NCBI RefSeq assembly: GCF_001577835.2
Contig: NC_029520.1
Location: forward strand, 45,604,093 to 45,668,092
Length of the DNA stretch: 64,000 nucleotides
Direction of reading: 5' to 3'
Source of the DNA: Coturnix japonica
Taxonomy: Eukaryota; Chordata; Aves; Galliformes; Phasianidae
The position numbers and the translations under genes were made by a program. Below are positions 48,801 through 59,700 of the stretch, in pieces; within the stretch, counting starts at the first letter, position 1, and the number at the start of each line of letters is the position of its first letter. The notes beneath the pieces are model-generated. The model had not been told where the DNA came from. It made no database searches and was given only the letters and a program-made list of their open reading frames with translations.

Positions 48801-51363
48801 CAGCAAGAGGGATGCGTCCTGACCTCACATCTCCCATATATATGACCCATCACACCACCTCCCTCCTTCAGGAGCCCAGCTGAGGAACTGATTAGCAGCT
48901 GACCATTATGAGAGCAATTATACAAAGAACAGAGAAACTCTAGGTTTGCATGGAAGCAACCAAATAAGCCAAAAAGTCTGAAAACTAATGGGACATAATT
49001 AGATTCTCTGGGTGCACCATCTCTGGAGGTGCCCAAAGCTGGATTGGATGGGGCCCTGGGCAGCCTGAGCTGGTAGGGGGCAGCCAGCCCACAGCAGGGG
49101 TTTGTAACTGAGTGGGCTTTAAGGACCTTTCCAACCCAACCCATTCTGTGATTGTGTTTCTAGACTAATGCTGTTAAGTAGCAAAGCAAACATGAATACA
49201 GAAAATCAAACATCTCCTCTACCATCACCATACACAAAGAAATAGCGGAAAAGCTAAGTAGGTTCAGGCTTCAGTGACAGCTACAAAGCATTCTCAGGGC
49301 AAGGCTTTGAGTTCACACTGGGCCAGGTATGCAGCTCTTCTGCTGTATTTTTTCACATGGCCTGAAAACTAATGAAGGAAAAATGGAAACAATTTGTCAG
49401 CCCGCAAGCCAGATAAGCAATGAGAGGGCCCAGCAAACAACAGTAGTCCACAGAATGTCCTCCAGACATACCTTTTGTATGCTTCCAGGCACCATTCATA
49501 AACTAAGAGCCCTTGGCTGAAGGTACAGTGCTCACTGTCAGTAAGGGCAGAAAGGTGAGAGGACAAGGAAGCATGGCAGCACCGTGTGTAGGGGATGAGC
49601 AGTCCTGCTTCTTTGAAGGCACCACTTCTATGCTCCAGGTTGAGGAGGAATGTTGTTTCCAGCTGACTCAGATGCTGTTTTAGTGCAGACTCATCTGCAT
49701 CACCAGTGGGAATAAAGGGGGAAATCTGGGCTGTCCAGTACTGCGTTAGTTCTTTCTCCAGATCTTTCTCCCAGAAGTTTGGGTGCCAGGTGGAAGCCGG
49801 CTCCATCCCTTGCTTACTGCTAAGCCTCTCCTCTTTCTTCTGCTTCTGCCACTGCAGCGATTCACCCACTGACTGCAAAGGCTGCAGGAGCATCCCATCA
49901 CTCCCACCAAGTGCTTTTCTCACAGCAGACCACATTCGTTCAGCCAGGAGAGTGTAAAGTGACTCAGAGTTTCCCACATCACCATTTCCAGACTGCTCCA
50001 GATGAGAAATATGACAGCAAGCTTGAGAAAAATTTCCTTGCTCAATGAATCCACAGATTATTTCCTCTGCAATAGAGAGAATAACAGCTCAGCTTGATGC
50101 TTGTTCACACCTCTATCACTTTAACACCCACATATTGAAGTATGGAGTTTATGGCTACCCCGAAATTCCTCACTCTACTTAAAATGTCCTCATTTCAGGT
50201 TCAGCACAAGCAGCTCTCACTTTCAAGCTCTTTCCTTTTTATCTCTTCTTTTCTCCCTTAGGCTCACTGAGCTGCTGTCTGCAGCAGCTTGCCATGGCCA
50301 TCCCAGCAGACCTGCTTTTGTGGGCAATACAGGTTTATTCATGATAACCCTTCTCTAAGGGAAGCACCTTTTTTGTACGGAGCAAAGGAATTACAGAAAG
50401 AACATCTGAAAGAGCACAGAGCTCAAAGTCAAGGCTAGTAGGAATCCTCTGCCTTCTGCATAGAAAGCCTAGCAGGATGAAGCACTGCAGTCACTGGAAT
50501 CAGAAAACTGCTTTGGGTGTGTGTCAAGTGAAAAATGAAAGAGTATTTGCTTAACAGTCTTTTGCATGTATACTAATTTTCCTCTATGAAATAACTCCTT
50601 TATGGAGTTAGGGTTAAATCAAACGTCTGAAGGGAAGAACATGACACAAAATGGGGAAAGGTTAATGCAAGGATCTCCAGCAAAGCAATGGGCAAGCTGC
50701 ACTCCTGCCCTCAGTACACACAGCAAATAGGAAAAGTTTCCTTCATCCAGTTAAAATCCATGCACAACTCTGTGGAAGAGCAGCACAGTCACACCCTACA
50801 GGGTATAAGTCAAACGTACATCATCCTTTTTTTTCCCCAAGATATATCAGGAGTCTTTGTAGAGATAAAATAAGAGCAGCAAAGAGACGTGTGCATGAAG
50901 CTTAGGGAAAGTGAGTCACAAAACCTTCTCAAAGTGTACAGCTCATAAAGGACAATCAATTAAAGTGAAGGATAGTGAGAAGGAAAACTTAAAGGCCCTG
51001 TTCCAGAAAGTAACAAAAAGTCTGCGGGGCTGGAGGAAGCTGAGAAGGTCTGGGACTGGGATGAGAGCAAACTTCAAGGTTACCTGCAGGCATCTCTCTC
51101 TCCTCTTCTTTCCTGTTTGTTTCCATTTCCAGCAATTTTTCTGCCTCATTTTTGCTTTTATCCTTCTTTACAGCTGCCTTTTGCCCATTAGGAACAGTCT
51201 CTACCACGTTGCCAACCAAGCTTTTCAGTTTTTCTACCAACTTTGTTTCCTGCTTCTCTCTCTCCTTGGCCTTGGGAAGCATCTTTGCCTTCTCCCCAGC
51301 CCCTTTCTCCCGCTTGTGGCCTCTTCCCACCAAGGCTCTGTAGGAATGATTTATCTTCTTCAT
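37752..51363 (-). CDS. EXOC3L4: EXOC3L4-like Sec6-family protein, 11 coding exons, 650 aa
   Basis: Eleven exons with GT-AG junctions join into 1953 nt from an ATG at 51361-51363 to TAG at 37752-37754. The N-terminus (about residues 1-93) is Lys/Glu-rich. A Sec6-like helical rod follows, from EEIICGFIEQGNFSQACCHI onward. Every coding intron falls at the same place and phase as in TNFAIP2, and exons of 101, 156 and 122 nt are the same size in both, so homology is clear despite low sequence identity. The name EXOC3L4 rests on family plus synteny: EXOC3L4 neighbours TNFAIP2 in human 14q32, where as I recall both run in the same direction; here they converge. A bird-specific TNFAIP2-like paralog is the alternative. 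Expected to be a cytosolic exocyst-related protein; its function is poorly known. It ends in CCCFCC. Sequence before the ATG offers acceptors at 51393 or 51384, so a non-coding first exon probably lies upstream; I could not place it. Confidence 0.85.
38319..38367. repeat. (CTAT)n microsatellite
   Basis: About twelve CTAT units flanked by short TA and GT runs, in the last intron of the EXOC3L4-like gene. Confidence 0.95.
38800..38921 (-). CDS. EXOC3L4: EXOC3L4-like coding exon 10
   Basis: Acceptor CTCCTCCCAG|GGTCCC; donor TCTAAG|GTAATT; 122 nt, phase 0 to 2, the same length as TNFAIP2 exon 11. IQAILTLIQAPDAEGMKIAL aligns with the EIIRLQDTGAIKIEV block. Confidence 0.9.
40862..41017 (-). CDS. 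EXOC3L4: EXOC3L4-like coding exon 9
   Basis: Acceptor TTGAATAG|GACCTA; donor TGCTTA|GTAAGT; 156 nt, phase 0, the same length as TNFAIP2 exon 10. Encodes DLVKSVNNIITKEYVQAFLA; TKEYVQAFL aligns with VKDYIARLL. Confidence 0.9.
42167..42277 (-). CDS. EXOC3L4: EXOC3L4-like coding exon 8
   Basis: Acceptor TTTCCTCAG|GGAACA; donor TATCAG|GTAAGA; 111 nt, phase 0. Encodes GTLKDHFRKSDSGFRRTLEV and a basic end, FKRKKTDKYQ. Confidence 0.88.
42512..42560 (-). mobile_element. CR1 remnant, very short
   Basis: CCAGGGATGGAGCATCCACA matches a common CR1 segment; too short for certainty. Confidence 0.45.
42801..42933 (-). CDS. EXOC3L4: EXOC3L4-like coding exon 7
   Basis: Acceptor TTCTATGCAG|AAATGT; donor GTCAAG|GTATGG; 133 nt, phase 2 to 0. 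It ends DDIMEHFLQTVTSEVK, aligning with GDVLLQQLFAQLK. Confidence 0.88.
43023..43117. repeat. G-rich degenerate minisatellite
   Basis: Repeats of TATGGGG-like units with at least nine runs of three or more G on the + strand, in an EXOC3L4-like intron. The G-rich strand is the template strand. Confidence 0.75.
44055..44147 (-). CDS. EXOC3L4: EXOC3L4-like coding exon 6
   Basis: Acceptor GATTTAG|CTATGA; donor TCTCAG|GTAAGG; 93 nt, phase 2 to 2. SYENKVRSFLQ aligns with SYKEAFEDFKE of TNFAIP2; IIENFCILR replaces IANINNCCNFR. Confidence 0.88.
44788..44888 (-). CDS. EXOC3L4: EXOC3L4-like coding exon 5
   Basis: Acceptor GGATTCCACAG|ATATTA; donor AACAG|GTAAGG; 101 nt, phase 0 to 2, identical in length to TNFAIP2 exon 6. 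Encodes ILTEKTKAAQHISESLREKV then CLEEYLTFLN. Confidence 0.9.
45763..45837 (-). CDS. EXOC3L4: EXOC3L4-like coding exon 4 (short)
   Basis: Acceptor TTTAAAG|AAGGAAG directly after an uninterrupted run of 29 T on this strand; donor ATTCAG|GTAAAC; 75 nt, phase 0. Encodes KEVGKALNEAFDTGETPCAD then AAIIQ, aligning with TNFAIP2 exon 5 (126 nt), which ends IIVIQ. Confidence 0.8.
45842..45870. repeat. poly(A)29 / poly(T)29 tract
   Basis: Twenty-nine uninterrupted A on +, thus T29 in the EXOC3L4-like transcript. It ends 4 bases before the acceptor AG of the 75-nt exon. Confidence 0.95.
46367..46378. promoter_or_regulatory. palindromic kappaB-like site in EXOC3L4-like intron 3
   Basis: GGGAAATTTCCC, a perfect 12-bp palindrome of Rel-type half sites, within the intron between 45838 and 48397. 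Function inferred only. Confidence 0.35.
47527..47697 (-). mobile_element. CR1 LINE 3' fragment
   Basis: GATCTGGAAGAGACC, CAGGGACACCCACAGCGCCA and CCACCATCTCTCTGGGCAGA; reversed CR1, in EXOC3L4-like intron 3, same subfamily as the 36505 copy. Confidence 0.85.
48398..48506 (-). CDS. EXOC3L4: EXOC3L4-like coding exon 3
   Basis: Acceptor TCTACATGCAG|GGGCAG; donor GCCCG|GGTAAGG read as CGG|GTAAGG; 109 nt, phase 2 to 0. It encodes GSGTQLGPRQSFQHSDVQSL and a helix ending EEKLLAVAR. Counterpart of TNFAIP2 exon 4 (115 nt) but lacking the GLGSLLP-like block. Confidence 0.78.
49008..49160 (+). mobile_element. CR1 LINE 3' fragment
   Basis: GGATTGGATGGGGCCCTGGG through to CCAACCCAACCCATTCTGTG; in EXOC3L4-like intron 2, antisense to the gene. 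Confidence 0.88.
49472..50066 (-). CDS. EXOC3L4: EXOC3L4-like coding exon 2
   Basis: Acceptor TCTCTATTGCAG|AGGAAA; donor CAAAAG|GTATGT; 595 nt, phase 1 to 2. Counterpart of the 628-nt TNFAIP2 exon 3. It ends SQGLLVYEWCLEAYKR, aligning with the LLLSWVHYIYPK end of the TNFAIP2 exon. Confidence 0.88.
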
Positions 51364-51383
51364 GACGCAGACAGATTTGGATA
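51084..51383 (-). CDS. EXOC3L4: EXOC3L4-like first coding exon
   Basis: Coding from 51363; donor CCTGCAG|GTAACC at 51083, phase 1 (280 coding nt, 93 residues plus one base). Lys-rich MKKINHSYRALVGRGHKREK opening, then alternating K/E stretches likely to be helical. The upstream limit assumes the acceptor TATTTCCAG|TATCC; a T-tract followed by CTGATAG gives another option at 51392. Confidence 0.75.
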
Positions 51384-52048
51384 CTGGAAATACTATCAGA
51401 AAAAAAAGATGTTAAAACTCTTCTGAGCATGGAGATGTTTCAGGTACAAATTCAGCACTGATTTCCCAGCGAAGCCATTTATCTACTGATTTTCTTCTGG
51501 GCGGTTACAACCTCCACTTGATTTCTAAGAAATGGAACCTGTTTCCTGCCTGCGATGACTGAGGGAATGTTTACAGGCTGCCAGCCCTGTTATGTAATCT
51601 CTCTGCCTCGGGAAAATTATGTCAAAAACCCCGTACACAATCTAACCAAAACGATGGGGAAAAGCCGGTGGAATTTTCACCATGTTCTGAATGATTAAAA
51701 TACCCCTGCATTGCTACAATGATGCCAATGACAACCTTATCAGCTTAATAGAGTTTATTATTAAGTTTCTGTGAGGCATGCATCACATTTCACACACACT
51801 GCATGCACCGGCTGTGCCTGAATTGTTCTGCAGTGAGGAAATCCCTCCTTGCATTGGAGCCAGGATCTTCCCCAACTCTCAAAAAACCCAGTGTTAGCCA
51901 AGAGAGGTGCAAACTCATAGAGGGGATGTGAAGATATTCTTGTTTCAGCAGCACTATTTGGAGAAGATAAGAGTGATCTCAAGCTTCTGGATTTAACAGT
52001 TTTCCAGCGACTGCACATATTTGCATTTATATATGCACATATATAACT

Positions 52049-52233
52049 TTCAGGGTGGATATTAGGAAAAGCTTCTTCTCAGAAGGAGTGGTAATGCATT
52101 GGCATAGGCTGCCCAGGGAAGCATTCATGGAGATGCATTGGCACTGAGGGATGTGGTTAGTGGGCATGGTGGGGGTGGGCTGGGTGACCTTGGAAGTCTT
52201 TTTATTGGTGATATATTTAATGATTCTATGATA
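52049..52233 (+). mobile_element. CR1 LINE 3' fragment
   Basis: GGGTGGATATTAGGAAAAGC through TGCATTGGCATAGGCTGCCC and a final AATGATTCTATGAT. Confidence 0.9.
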
Positions 52234-54331
52234 TAACTTGCATACCATTATGGCAACCTGCAGAGAAGACAAAGCAGATATATGCCCGCTCACTACAAGG
52301 TTCATATTGCCAGGTCCTGTGCTGTTGGAGGTTCTGATCCATAATCCTCAGAACAAATTCCTGCAAGGAAAAGGTCATTTAACTCCAGGAGTTCGTGTTC
52401 AAAACAGCTTTTTAAAAGCCTCAGCACTGCTGCGTGAAAGACAATACACTTAGCTGTAAGCAGAAATGCTATCCTTCCCACGCTCTGTTTGCTAGATCAT
52501 TGCAAATTGGTTTTATTTTTCCATTCCATTATTGTAAAAATGGAACTGAGAACTTGAAGATTTTCATTAGCTGAGGACAGAGTCTTGTCTTAGCTACTAC
52601 AAGCAGTTTGCAGTGGAAACCAAACACTGCTCAAGAATGATTTTTGGAGGGTGTGAATTTAAGGGCTATATATTCCACACAGCATCCAGATGAATCAGAA
52701 TATATGCAGCTGTCCTTCTGGGTTTAACATCTGCAGCTTCTTCCAAGATTTTCTACATTTTCATGACTGTAAAGTTCTACCAGTTTTCTACTTGGAAACC
52801 AAGTAAATATTATGTTGTTCTGGTCAGCACTTAATTCCACCAGCATGTTATCACAGAGTCATTAGCAGCATTAGGGAGGAGGAAACAGACATACTTCATT
52901 TAGAAGAATAAACAGAAAATCATGTAGTGGTCATACGTTTGAAGTGTTGCCAGTAGGAAATATCGAGGTTGCAAAATGCAGTGTTTCCCTGATGGTGAAT
53001 AAGTCAGAAACTGGCAGTTTTATCTACATTCTGATTTGACATTTTCCATTTGGATCTTGCTTTTTATTTCAATGAAGTTAAAGTGTTTCCTTTGTAATGT
53101 TAGAGCTGCAATGTATACTAACGCAAGACGCAATCAGTGTTAGTACAGAAAAGAAGCATTCCAAGCATGCTGAAACCCTTCAGCAATATTTTCCCATGAA
53201 AATTCCAACACAATGTGTTTATTTTCCACTTCACTGGCCTTTTCCAACAGGACCAGCTCTAACAGAAATCGTTGCCTTTGATTCCTTTATAGAAGGAAAT
53301 TGAATGTCAAAGTGCCAGTCCTGCAGGCATGATTCTCTGCAGTGCACAAATGGTGAATACAGTGCAGAACCTTGGGGAAGCTCCATGTTTACAGCAGAGG
53401 AGCTGAAACTTGTCAACATAACACTGGAACAAGAGGTCTTTCAATAAGCGTTAACATAATGCAAAGAAACTGCTTGCTGTTCAAAGCAATTGTTTTTGAC
53501 AAGGGAATCCAGGCACTCTGCATTTCACTTCTCCCTTCATTCTCTATTTCATGGGCATCTAACCTGCCCACCAAAGGGAAGGCCTTCAAAGCAGAAGGGC
53601 TGGGAAGAGTAAACCACAAGGACACAGCGATGTAACTAGCACAGTTCTGCTTCTGAACAATCTCCTTTGTCAGGTGCACTACGTGACCTTCTTCTTCCTC
53701 AAAAGCCAGCACTCCCTTTCTTTGTTCCAGGTTCTCAGTGCCTCTATTTATCCACAGCACGATGTTCTCTAGAGGAGTCATTCTCTTGCCCTTCCTCTTG
53801 CATTGCTCACTGTTAAAGAGAACAAATTTGTCCTCTGGAAAAGTCCCCAGTATTCAGGATTCCTCCCCTTTGTGTGGGGTTCCTGGAAAAGCCCACATTA
53901 GTGAGTCTTTCTATCTTGGAAGATCTGTAACTCTTTTGTCTTCAGGAGCCTTCCCCAAACAAGTGAATATCTCAGATAAACTCTTACATAGTTTCTCTGT
54001 TGACTTAGCTCCTTATCTTGCTGCTTCCCATTGTTTTTGCCTATATAGATGCAACTTCCTTATAATATGTGGTCTGTGTTCCTGATTTGAACAATCGCTG
54101 TTTGGTCTATAAGCTGATCAGATGAAGTCAGGCTATTAGCACTTCAAGTGAAACTGCTTTGCAAGAGTTACATTCCTATCACAGTCCCAGCAATGTAATG
54201 ATGTTCCTGCTCACTTTGTAAGGATTCCACATGACCTCAGTGAGGCAAATACAATGGTAACTTTGTGCTCAGTAGCATCTGTTGTATAAAGTACACTTGA
54301 GTCCTGACAGGCAAGCTGGATCTGCAGTATT

Positions 54332-54350
54332 GAAAGAGAGAGAGAGAGAA
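54332..54350. repeat. (GA)n microsatellite
   Basis: Short uninterrupted GA dinucleotide run. Confidence 0.8.
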
Positions 54351-56299
54351 ATCCAACTGATTTCATCTCTTTGTTTCCAGAATATGCTGGTACTGTCCAC
54401 CATCCTAAACCAAAGGCATTAAAGATGGCCCAAAAGAATATTAATGGTGATAATAAAAACATGGTGGCTCCATAGGGCATAAATTCATGCAAAAGCACTT
54501 CCTGAAGGTGCTGTAGCCCGACAGTGTGCTCCACCACACACACACTGCATCTTTGATTTCAGCAGCAACAATGCTGAATGCGACCTAATGAGAGAGTGGC
54601 TGGCACAACTAGCACATCTTTACACCCTTCTTGACAACGCATGGCTGAGGAGATACCCTTAATGATCCTGCTAAGGAAAAAAAGCACATCATGGACACGG
54701 CCTTTACAAGACATCGGAGGCTCCACCCAGCAGCTCCATCTGAAGGTTCATGGCCATGGTTTCCTTGACTTGGTTGCTCACTACATTCTCTGTTTACTCC
54801 CTAGCTAACTTGTATATATGCTCAAGTAAACAAAGCAACGGAAATATTTAATACAAGCAACCTTCCCCATAGCAACAGATGGAACAAAGCTGCTTTCTGC
54901 AGTGCTTCCTTCCCACAGGCTGGACCCCCTTCTTCCATGAGGTTTGGGGTACCCCTAGGAAGCAGAAGAGCTGCTGGTCAAAGGGAAAGGACAAACATTC
55001 TTCCTTCCTTTTACTGAGGGCATCCACCTGCATTTCTCTTCCCAGCTCAGCCACTGATTTTCATCACGTTTTTCAGAAGTCAGTCGCAGATTCTCTCCGG
55101 CTTCAGACTGGACTGAAATTAGATGTGTTCATTTTGTCAGGAGGGGAGAGATGGATGAACTGACTGGCAAACAGGAAAGCTCCATGGTCTCAGCAATTTT
55201 GTGCTCTTAAGAAAAACTGTTGAGGGCCTGAGAATAAGTTCAACCCAGAGAACTGAAAGCAGCACTTTCCTCTGCCCATAACACTGAAATAAAACACTTT
55301 TGACATACAGTTTGCACTGCATGTATTTTACTCATTATGGTGAGGACTTGATTCCAAACCGACCTTGATTTTTACTTAATTAGTAACCTCATTTGCAGTT
55401 CATTTGAAACATTTTCATCTAATTCCTGGGGATTTTGCCTCATTCTGTTTTTTATTAGAATGAAACAAGTGTTGTTTTATGGAAGATGTTTCCCCTTTTG
55501 ACATATAATGATAAATCTCACAATCTTTCAGATTTTAAAGATGAACTATAGAAAGCCTAGCAATAGGTCTAGGACCCTAAAAATCTCTGCATTAATAATA
55601 CCCAATGCACACAGCAGGAGAATAATAAAGCAGTGCTTCCAGAGGTGCTAATTTCCTTTTCAGTAAAGAAACTGGTACCAAGCTGGGAATTCTTATACCC
55701 TGACTTTTTCCCCACAGACTCCAGCAAGAAGTAAAACACTGCAGTGATTGCAACTTCCTTTTGCTTTTCTTCAGTGAAAGAAGGAGAAAGATTTATGCAT
55801 AGGGCAGAATAAATGCTGGGTTAAAAACAGTTTGTTCCTGAAGACCATGAAATGAGTGCCTAGGTTCAAACAAATGCTGGGATAACAGCACATTTCAAAG
55901 CAAACTTGCTAGCTTTCTTACCCTAAGACAGACCTTCAGGCTCTGTTTGCAGTTTGGTTATATTTGGCTGTGCAGAAATAGCAGGTACAGGGAGGAGCGT
56001 GGTGCAGATTCCATGTTCCCTTACACCTCTTGTGCAGAGGCCAGTGGCTGGTTTTGCATTACTAGCGTGGAAAGATGGAAGGCTGTCACCCTTAGAGTGG
56101 CACCAACACCTGCAGGGACGTGGGGAGAGGAGAGGGCCAACAGATCTGGTCAGAGAAGGCCAGTGTTAGCATCAGCCTGAAGGGCACAAACACACTTCAG
56201 TCTATGCTTTCAGCATTTTGGAATTGCTCCTGTGTTCTCAGAAGATGGTACTTAGAAAGCAACCAGCACTGACAGAAATGCCTTCAAAAGCAGTTTCCC

Positions 56300-56790
56300 A
56301 CCTTACAGCTGTTCCCTGAACAGATTAAAATCTGCTCTCCTCATATCCAGGGTTGAGGTTTTGGTGCCAGTTTTTCTCCTATTACCAAAGATGTTAAATT
56401 TGACCACTTCATGGTCACTGTGGCCAAGATGGCCACCAATTGCCACCCCACACACCAGATGCTCCTAGGCAATGGATGTAGGAGGGCACCTTTCCTCGTT
56501 GGCTCCCTTAGTACCTTTATCAGGAAGTTGCCATCAGAGTGTTTTAGGAATCTCCTGGACCTGTTTGTGTCAGCTGTGTGATGTTCCCATTTAACACCCA
56601 GCAAGTCCCCCTTAAGGGGTTGAAGTCCTTCATAAGGATAAGGGGAGTAGATCTAGATGTCTCTCATAGTTCCTTAAAGAATAATTCATTGGTGTCAACA
56701 TTCTGGCTGGGTGGTCTATTATAGAATCTCACAATAACTTCCATGATTCTATCCAGAGGTGTTTCTCTTTCTAGAAGTTTGGAGTATGAA
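56300..56790 (-). mobile_element. CR1 LINE ORF2 endonuclease fragment (decayed)
   Basis: Read on the - strand, short stretches resemble the CR1 endonuclease: a NRSRRFLKHSDGNFLIKVLR block followed by EPTRKGALL and, in another register, a segment like the conserved LVGN/SDHEMVEF region. The nearby DFN motif expected for the nuclease is degraded to a shifted frame. It comes from the ORF2 interior, unlike the 3'-end fragments elsewhere in the window. Confidence 0.7.
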
Positions 56791-59700
56791 TATTCCGCCT
56801 CCATTTGGACAGAAGCAATCCTAAAATGACTTTATTTGAACCTTTTTATTCGGCTTTGACTGACAGGCTTCCTCTGTGCATTTTTTGTATAGATCCACAG
56901 ATTCACGCCAGCAGTAAATGATTCAGGGATGCTCACCCACAGCCCTGTGCAGAGCAGCATGAGCAGAGGTTGGGGACTGAAAATTCACTTTCCACACTCC
57001 AAACTCATTCGCCTGTTTTTCCTGCTGCCACAAGAGGCCAGTGATTCTATTATTTCCAGACTCCAGTGTTTCACCAGCATTGCACTGACACGGCTCCACA
57101 GGAACATCTGTTAGACACCATCTGGAGGCTAAAAATCATAACTACAGACTAGTTTCCTGAACATCCTGAAGCCTGTCACATAGGAGATGTGCGCAACTTC
57201 ATATTAACTCAGGATCAAATCTCATCCATCTCTTCCTCCATCCTTAACATTCATCAAGCATCCCTGGCTGCAGAGACAGGAACACCCCACACACCTGCAC
57301 CGACTACAGAATATGGATGTCTCTATCTTGCCAAAGGAGTTGTTTGATTTTCATGTTTTCAGAGCTGTTCAGCATCTAGCATTTCTCATTTCCCCTCCTG
57401 GGCAGTCTGTATAAGAATTCCATTCCTATCCCACACTGGGCACAGAGCTTGTTTATCTACTAGCTCATCATAACAACCAAGATGGCATGTCACATTGCAA
57501 AAACATCAGCTCTAAAAGATTTCTGCAATCTCTTCTTACAGCTCTATGCTACTGAACTTAGGCAAGATATAGCAATGGGTTTGCAAAGGCAGCAGAAGCC
57601 CATGAGGGTCCTAAGAGAGAGCTAATCATCCTCTGATATCATTTCAGTAAAATACACTGTGGATGAAGTCTGCATGAGCACAAAGAGGAGCATTAAATTT
57701 TCATCAGCATGAGTTCAGGCTGAATAAAGCAGGCCTCCCAAATGCACTGTGATAAAACATTTACACTGCACCACAGTGTTCCTTCCAAAAACAGAAAAGC
57801 ATTTAGAGCCACGGCCTTAGAAAATTCAGCATTGCTACATGAGGTGGAGCCTCTGTGAGTCCTCAACTTTTTCTGACCCCTTCTCCTCCCACAGGAAAGA
57901 AAGAAATACGGACACAACAAGGGGTGGGCAAGAATTTGGGGGCAGAAAGGGGCAGGAGATACAGGCTCAGGAAAGGAAAAGGAAAGGCGTTTATGATGCT
58001 GCCAGTGTCAGAGTGTATCCCATCCTTCTGTGCTTCTTACTTCTCAGCAAAGCAGAGAGAGTGCAGTATAAAGATCCATAAACACGAACCCACACGAGCA
58101 GCACTCACTGCAAAAGCACCACCAGCATCCATTGCTTGCTAGAGGGGTCCTCAAGGAACCACAGTCTGATAAGTTGCAAGGATCCTTCTAAACTATCGAG
58201 AACATTTTGAAAAGAATCAGCATTTTTAATCTATCCTGAAGAAATGTAGTCTGTAGTGCTGTGACCTTAGATCTCCAGCACATGTTATTGGACTCCTGGT
58301 ATTCAGTGAATAAAACAGCATCAAGGCCGCATTCCAACAAAGCATTTTAAGGACATGACCATTTCCTTTAGTTTCAAAGAAAAAATTTTGCCTGTTAGCC
58401 CATCTGTTTGGTGAGCAGGAAGTCAAGCTGGAGTGGTGTTTATGTGCTCCATGGCTACATAACAATTAACAATAAATATCTCAGAGCCTTTGACATCTGA
58501 AAGTTGCAGAAATTGCATTAAAGAAATTAATGCACCCAATCTTGATGCAGCATAAAATCGTTGCATTTTAAGGCAGATGTGAGGAGCTTGTTTGCTTGAA
58601 TGAATGTTGTTTAAGTGGTATTTTCTTCCTAAGTTTTTAATGTTGAGGTTCCAGGCCCAATAGTGGTTACATGCTCACTGAGGTGTCCTTGGTTGTTACC
58701 ACACTGTTCACAGTTAAATATAACAACAGTGGACAAAATGCCAGCAAAATATAAGCTTTCATGCTCAGAAACTGTTTTACATCAGGAAAAAGAAGATGGC
58801 ACTGATTTGTTGGTGGGGAGAAGATGAACAGGGCCCTAGATCTGATTCCTACTAACCCTACCCTGGGTACAGCCATTGAGATCTGTACAAAGGGAAAACC
58901 AAAGCACTGTTGGATATCTTCTGGATCAAAACAGCAGTGAATCACACTGCACAGAGGCAAGTGGGACATGAATCCTTCATGCATTCAATTGCCTCCCACC
59001 TTTGCATGTATTAGCATGACTGAGAAAAGGCATATTAACATCTTCTCTATTCTTGCTTCACTGCTTCAGAGAAGACATAATACAGATGTATCAGAATTCC
59101 AAGCTGGACTGTATTCATACACAAAATATAGAGCATAATAGAGCAGTACAACTTCTTCTAGGGAACAGATATACCTTGTGATATTTATTCCAACCTATTT
59201 GAAGGGAAGAGATGGGGAGAGATATTGGTATGTATAGCAGGTACCAACTGATATTTAAAACCTTTGGCATTCCCATATGAGCCTGGAAATAACTGCCAGT
59301 GCTATTAGTTGCTGTCACTGACGACAGCATGTAAATGACTATCTAATCTGCATATACAATTGAGTAATTAGATGCCATATGTAAGAGCAGTTATTTATAG
59401 GTGCAGAATCAGGGACCAAATTTAAGCCCAGTCCTTGTAATGCATTATCTCATAAGCCAGATCCTCTCGGACACGGGTACAGATCTTTATTACTGAGTAC
59501 CTCATCTTAGATTTTTATTGTTGTTTTTTTTTAATATCACCATTAATATTTCATACTATCGATTTTCCACTGTGGTGCACTGAATCAGTCCTGCCTGCAC
59601 CTCACTTGCTGACAGGGAGCTAGAGCTGCTGCCCACAAAACGCCTGTCAATGTGAGGAGCTGCTTGTGCACAAAAGCAGCCCAGAAACCAAGCAAGTCCT

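Noticed and set aside
50911-51426. 171-codon + frame with hydrophobic runs
   Set aside because: Antisense shadow of the Lys/Glu-rich first coding exon of the EXOC3L4-like gene.
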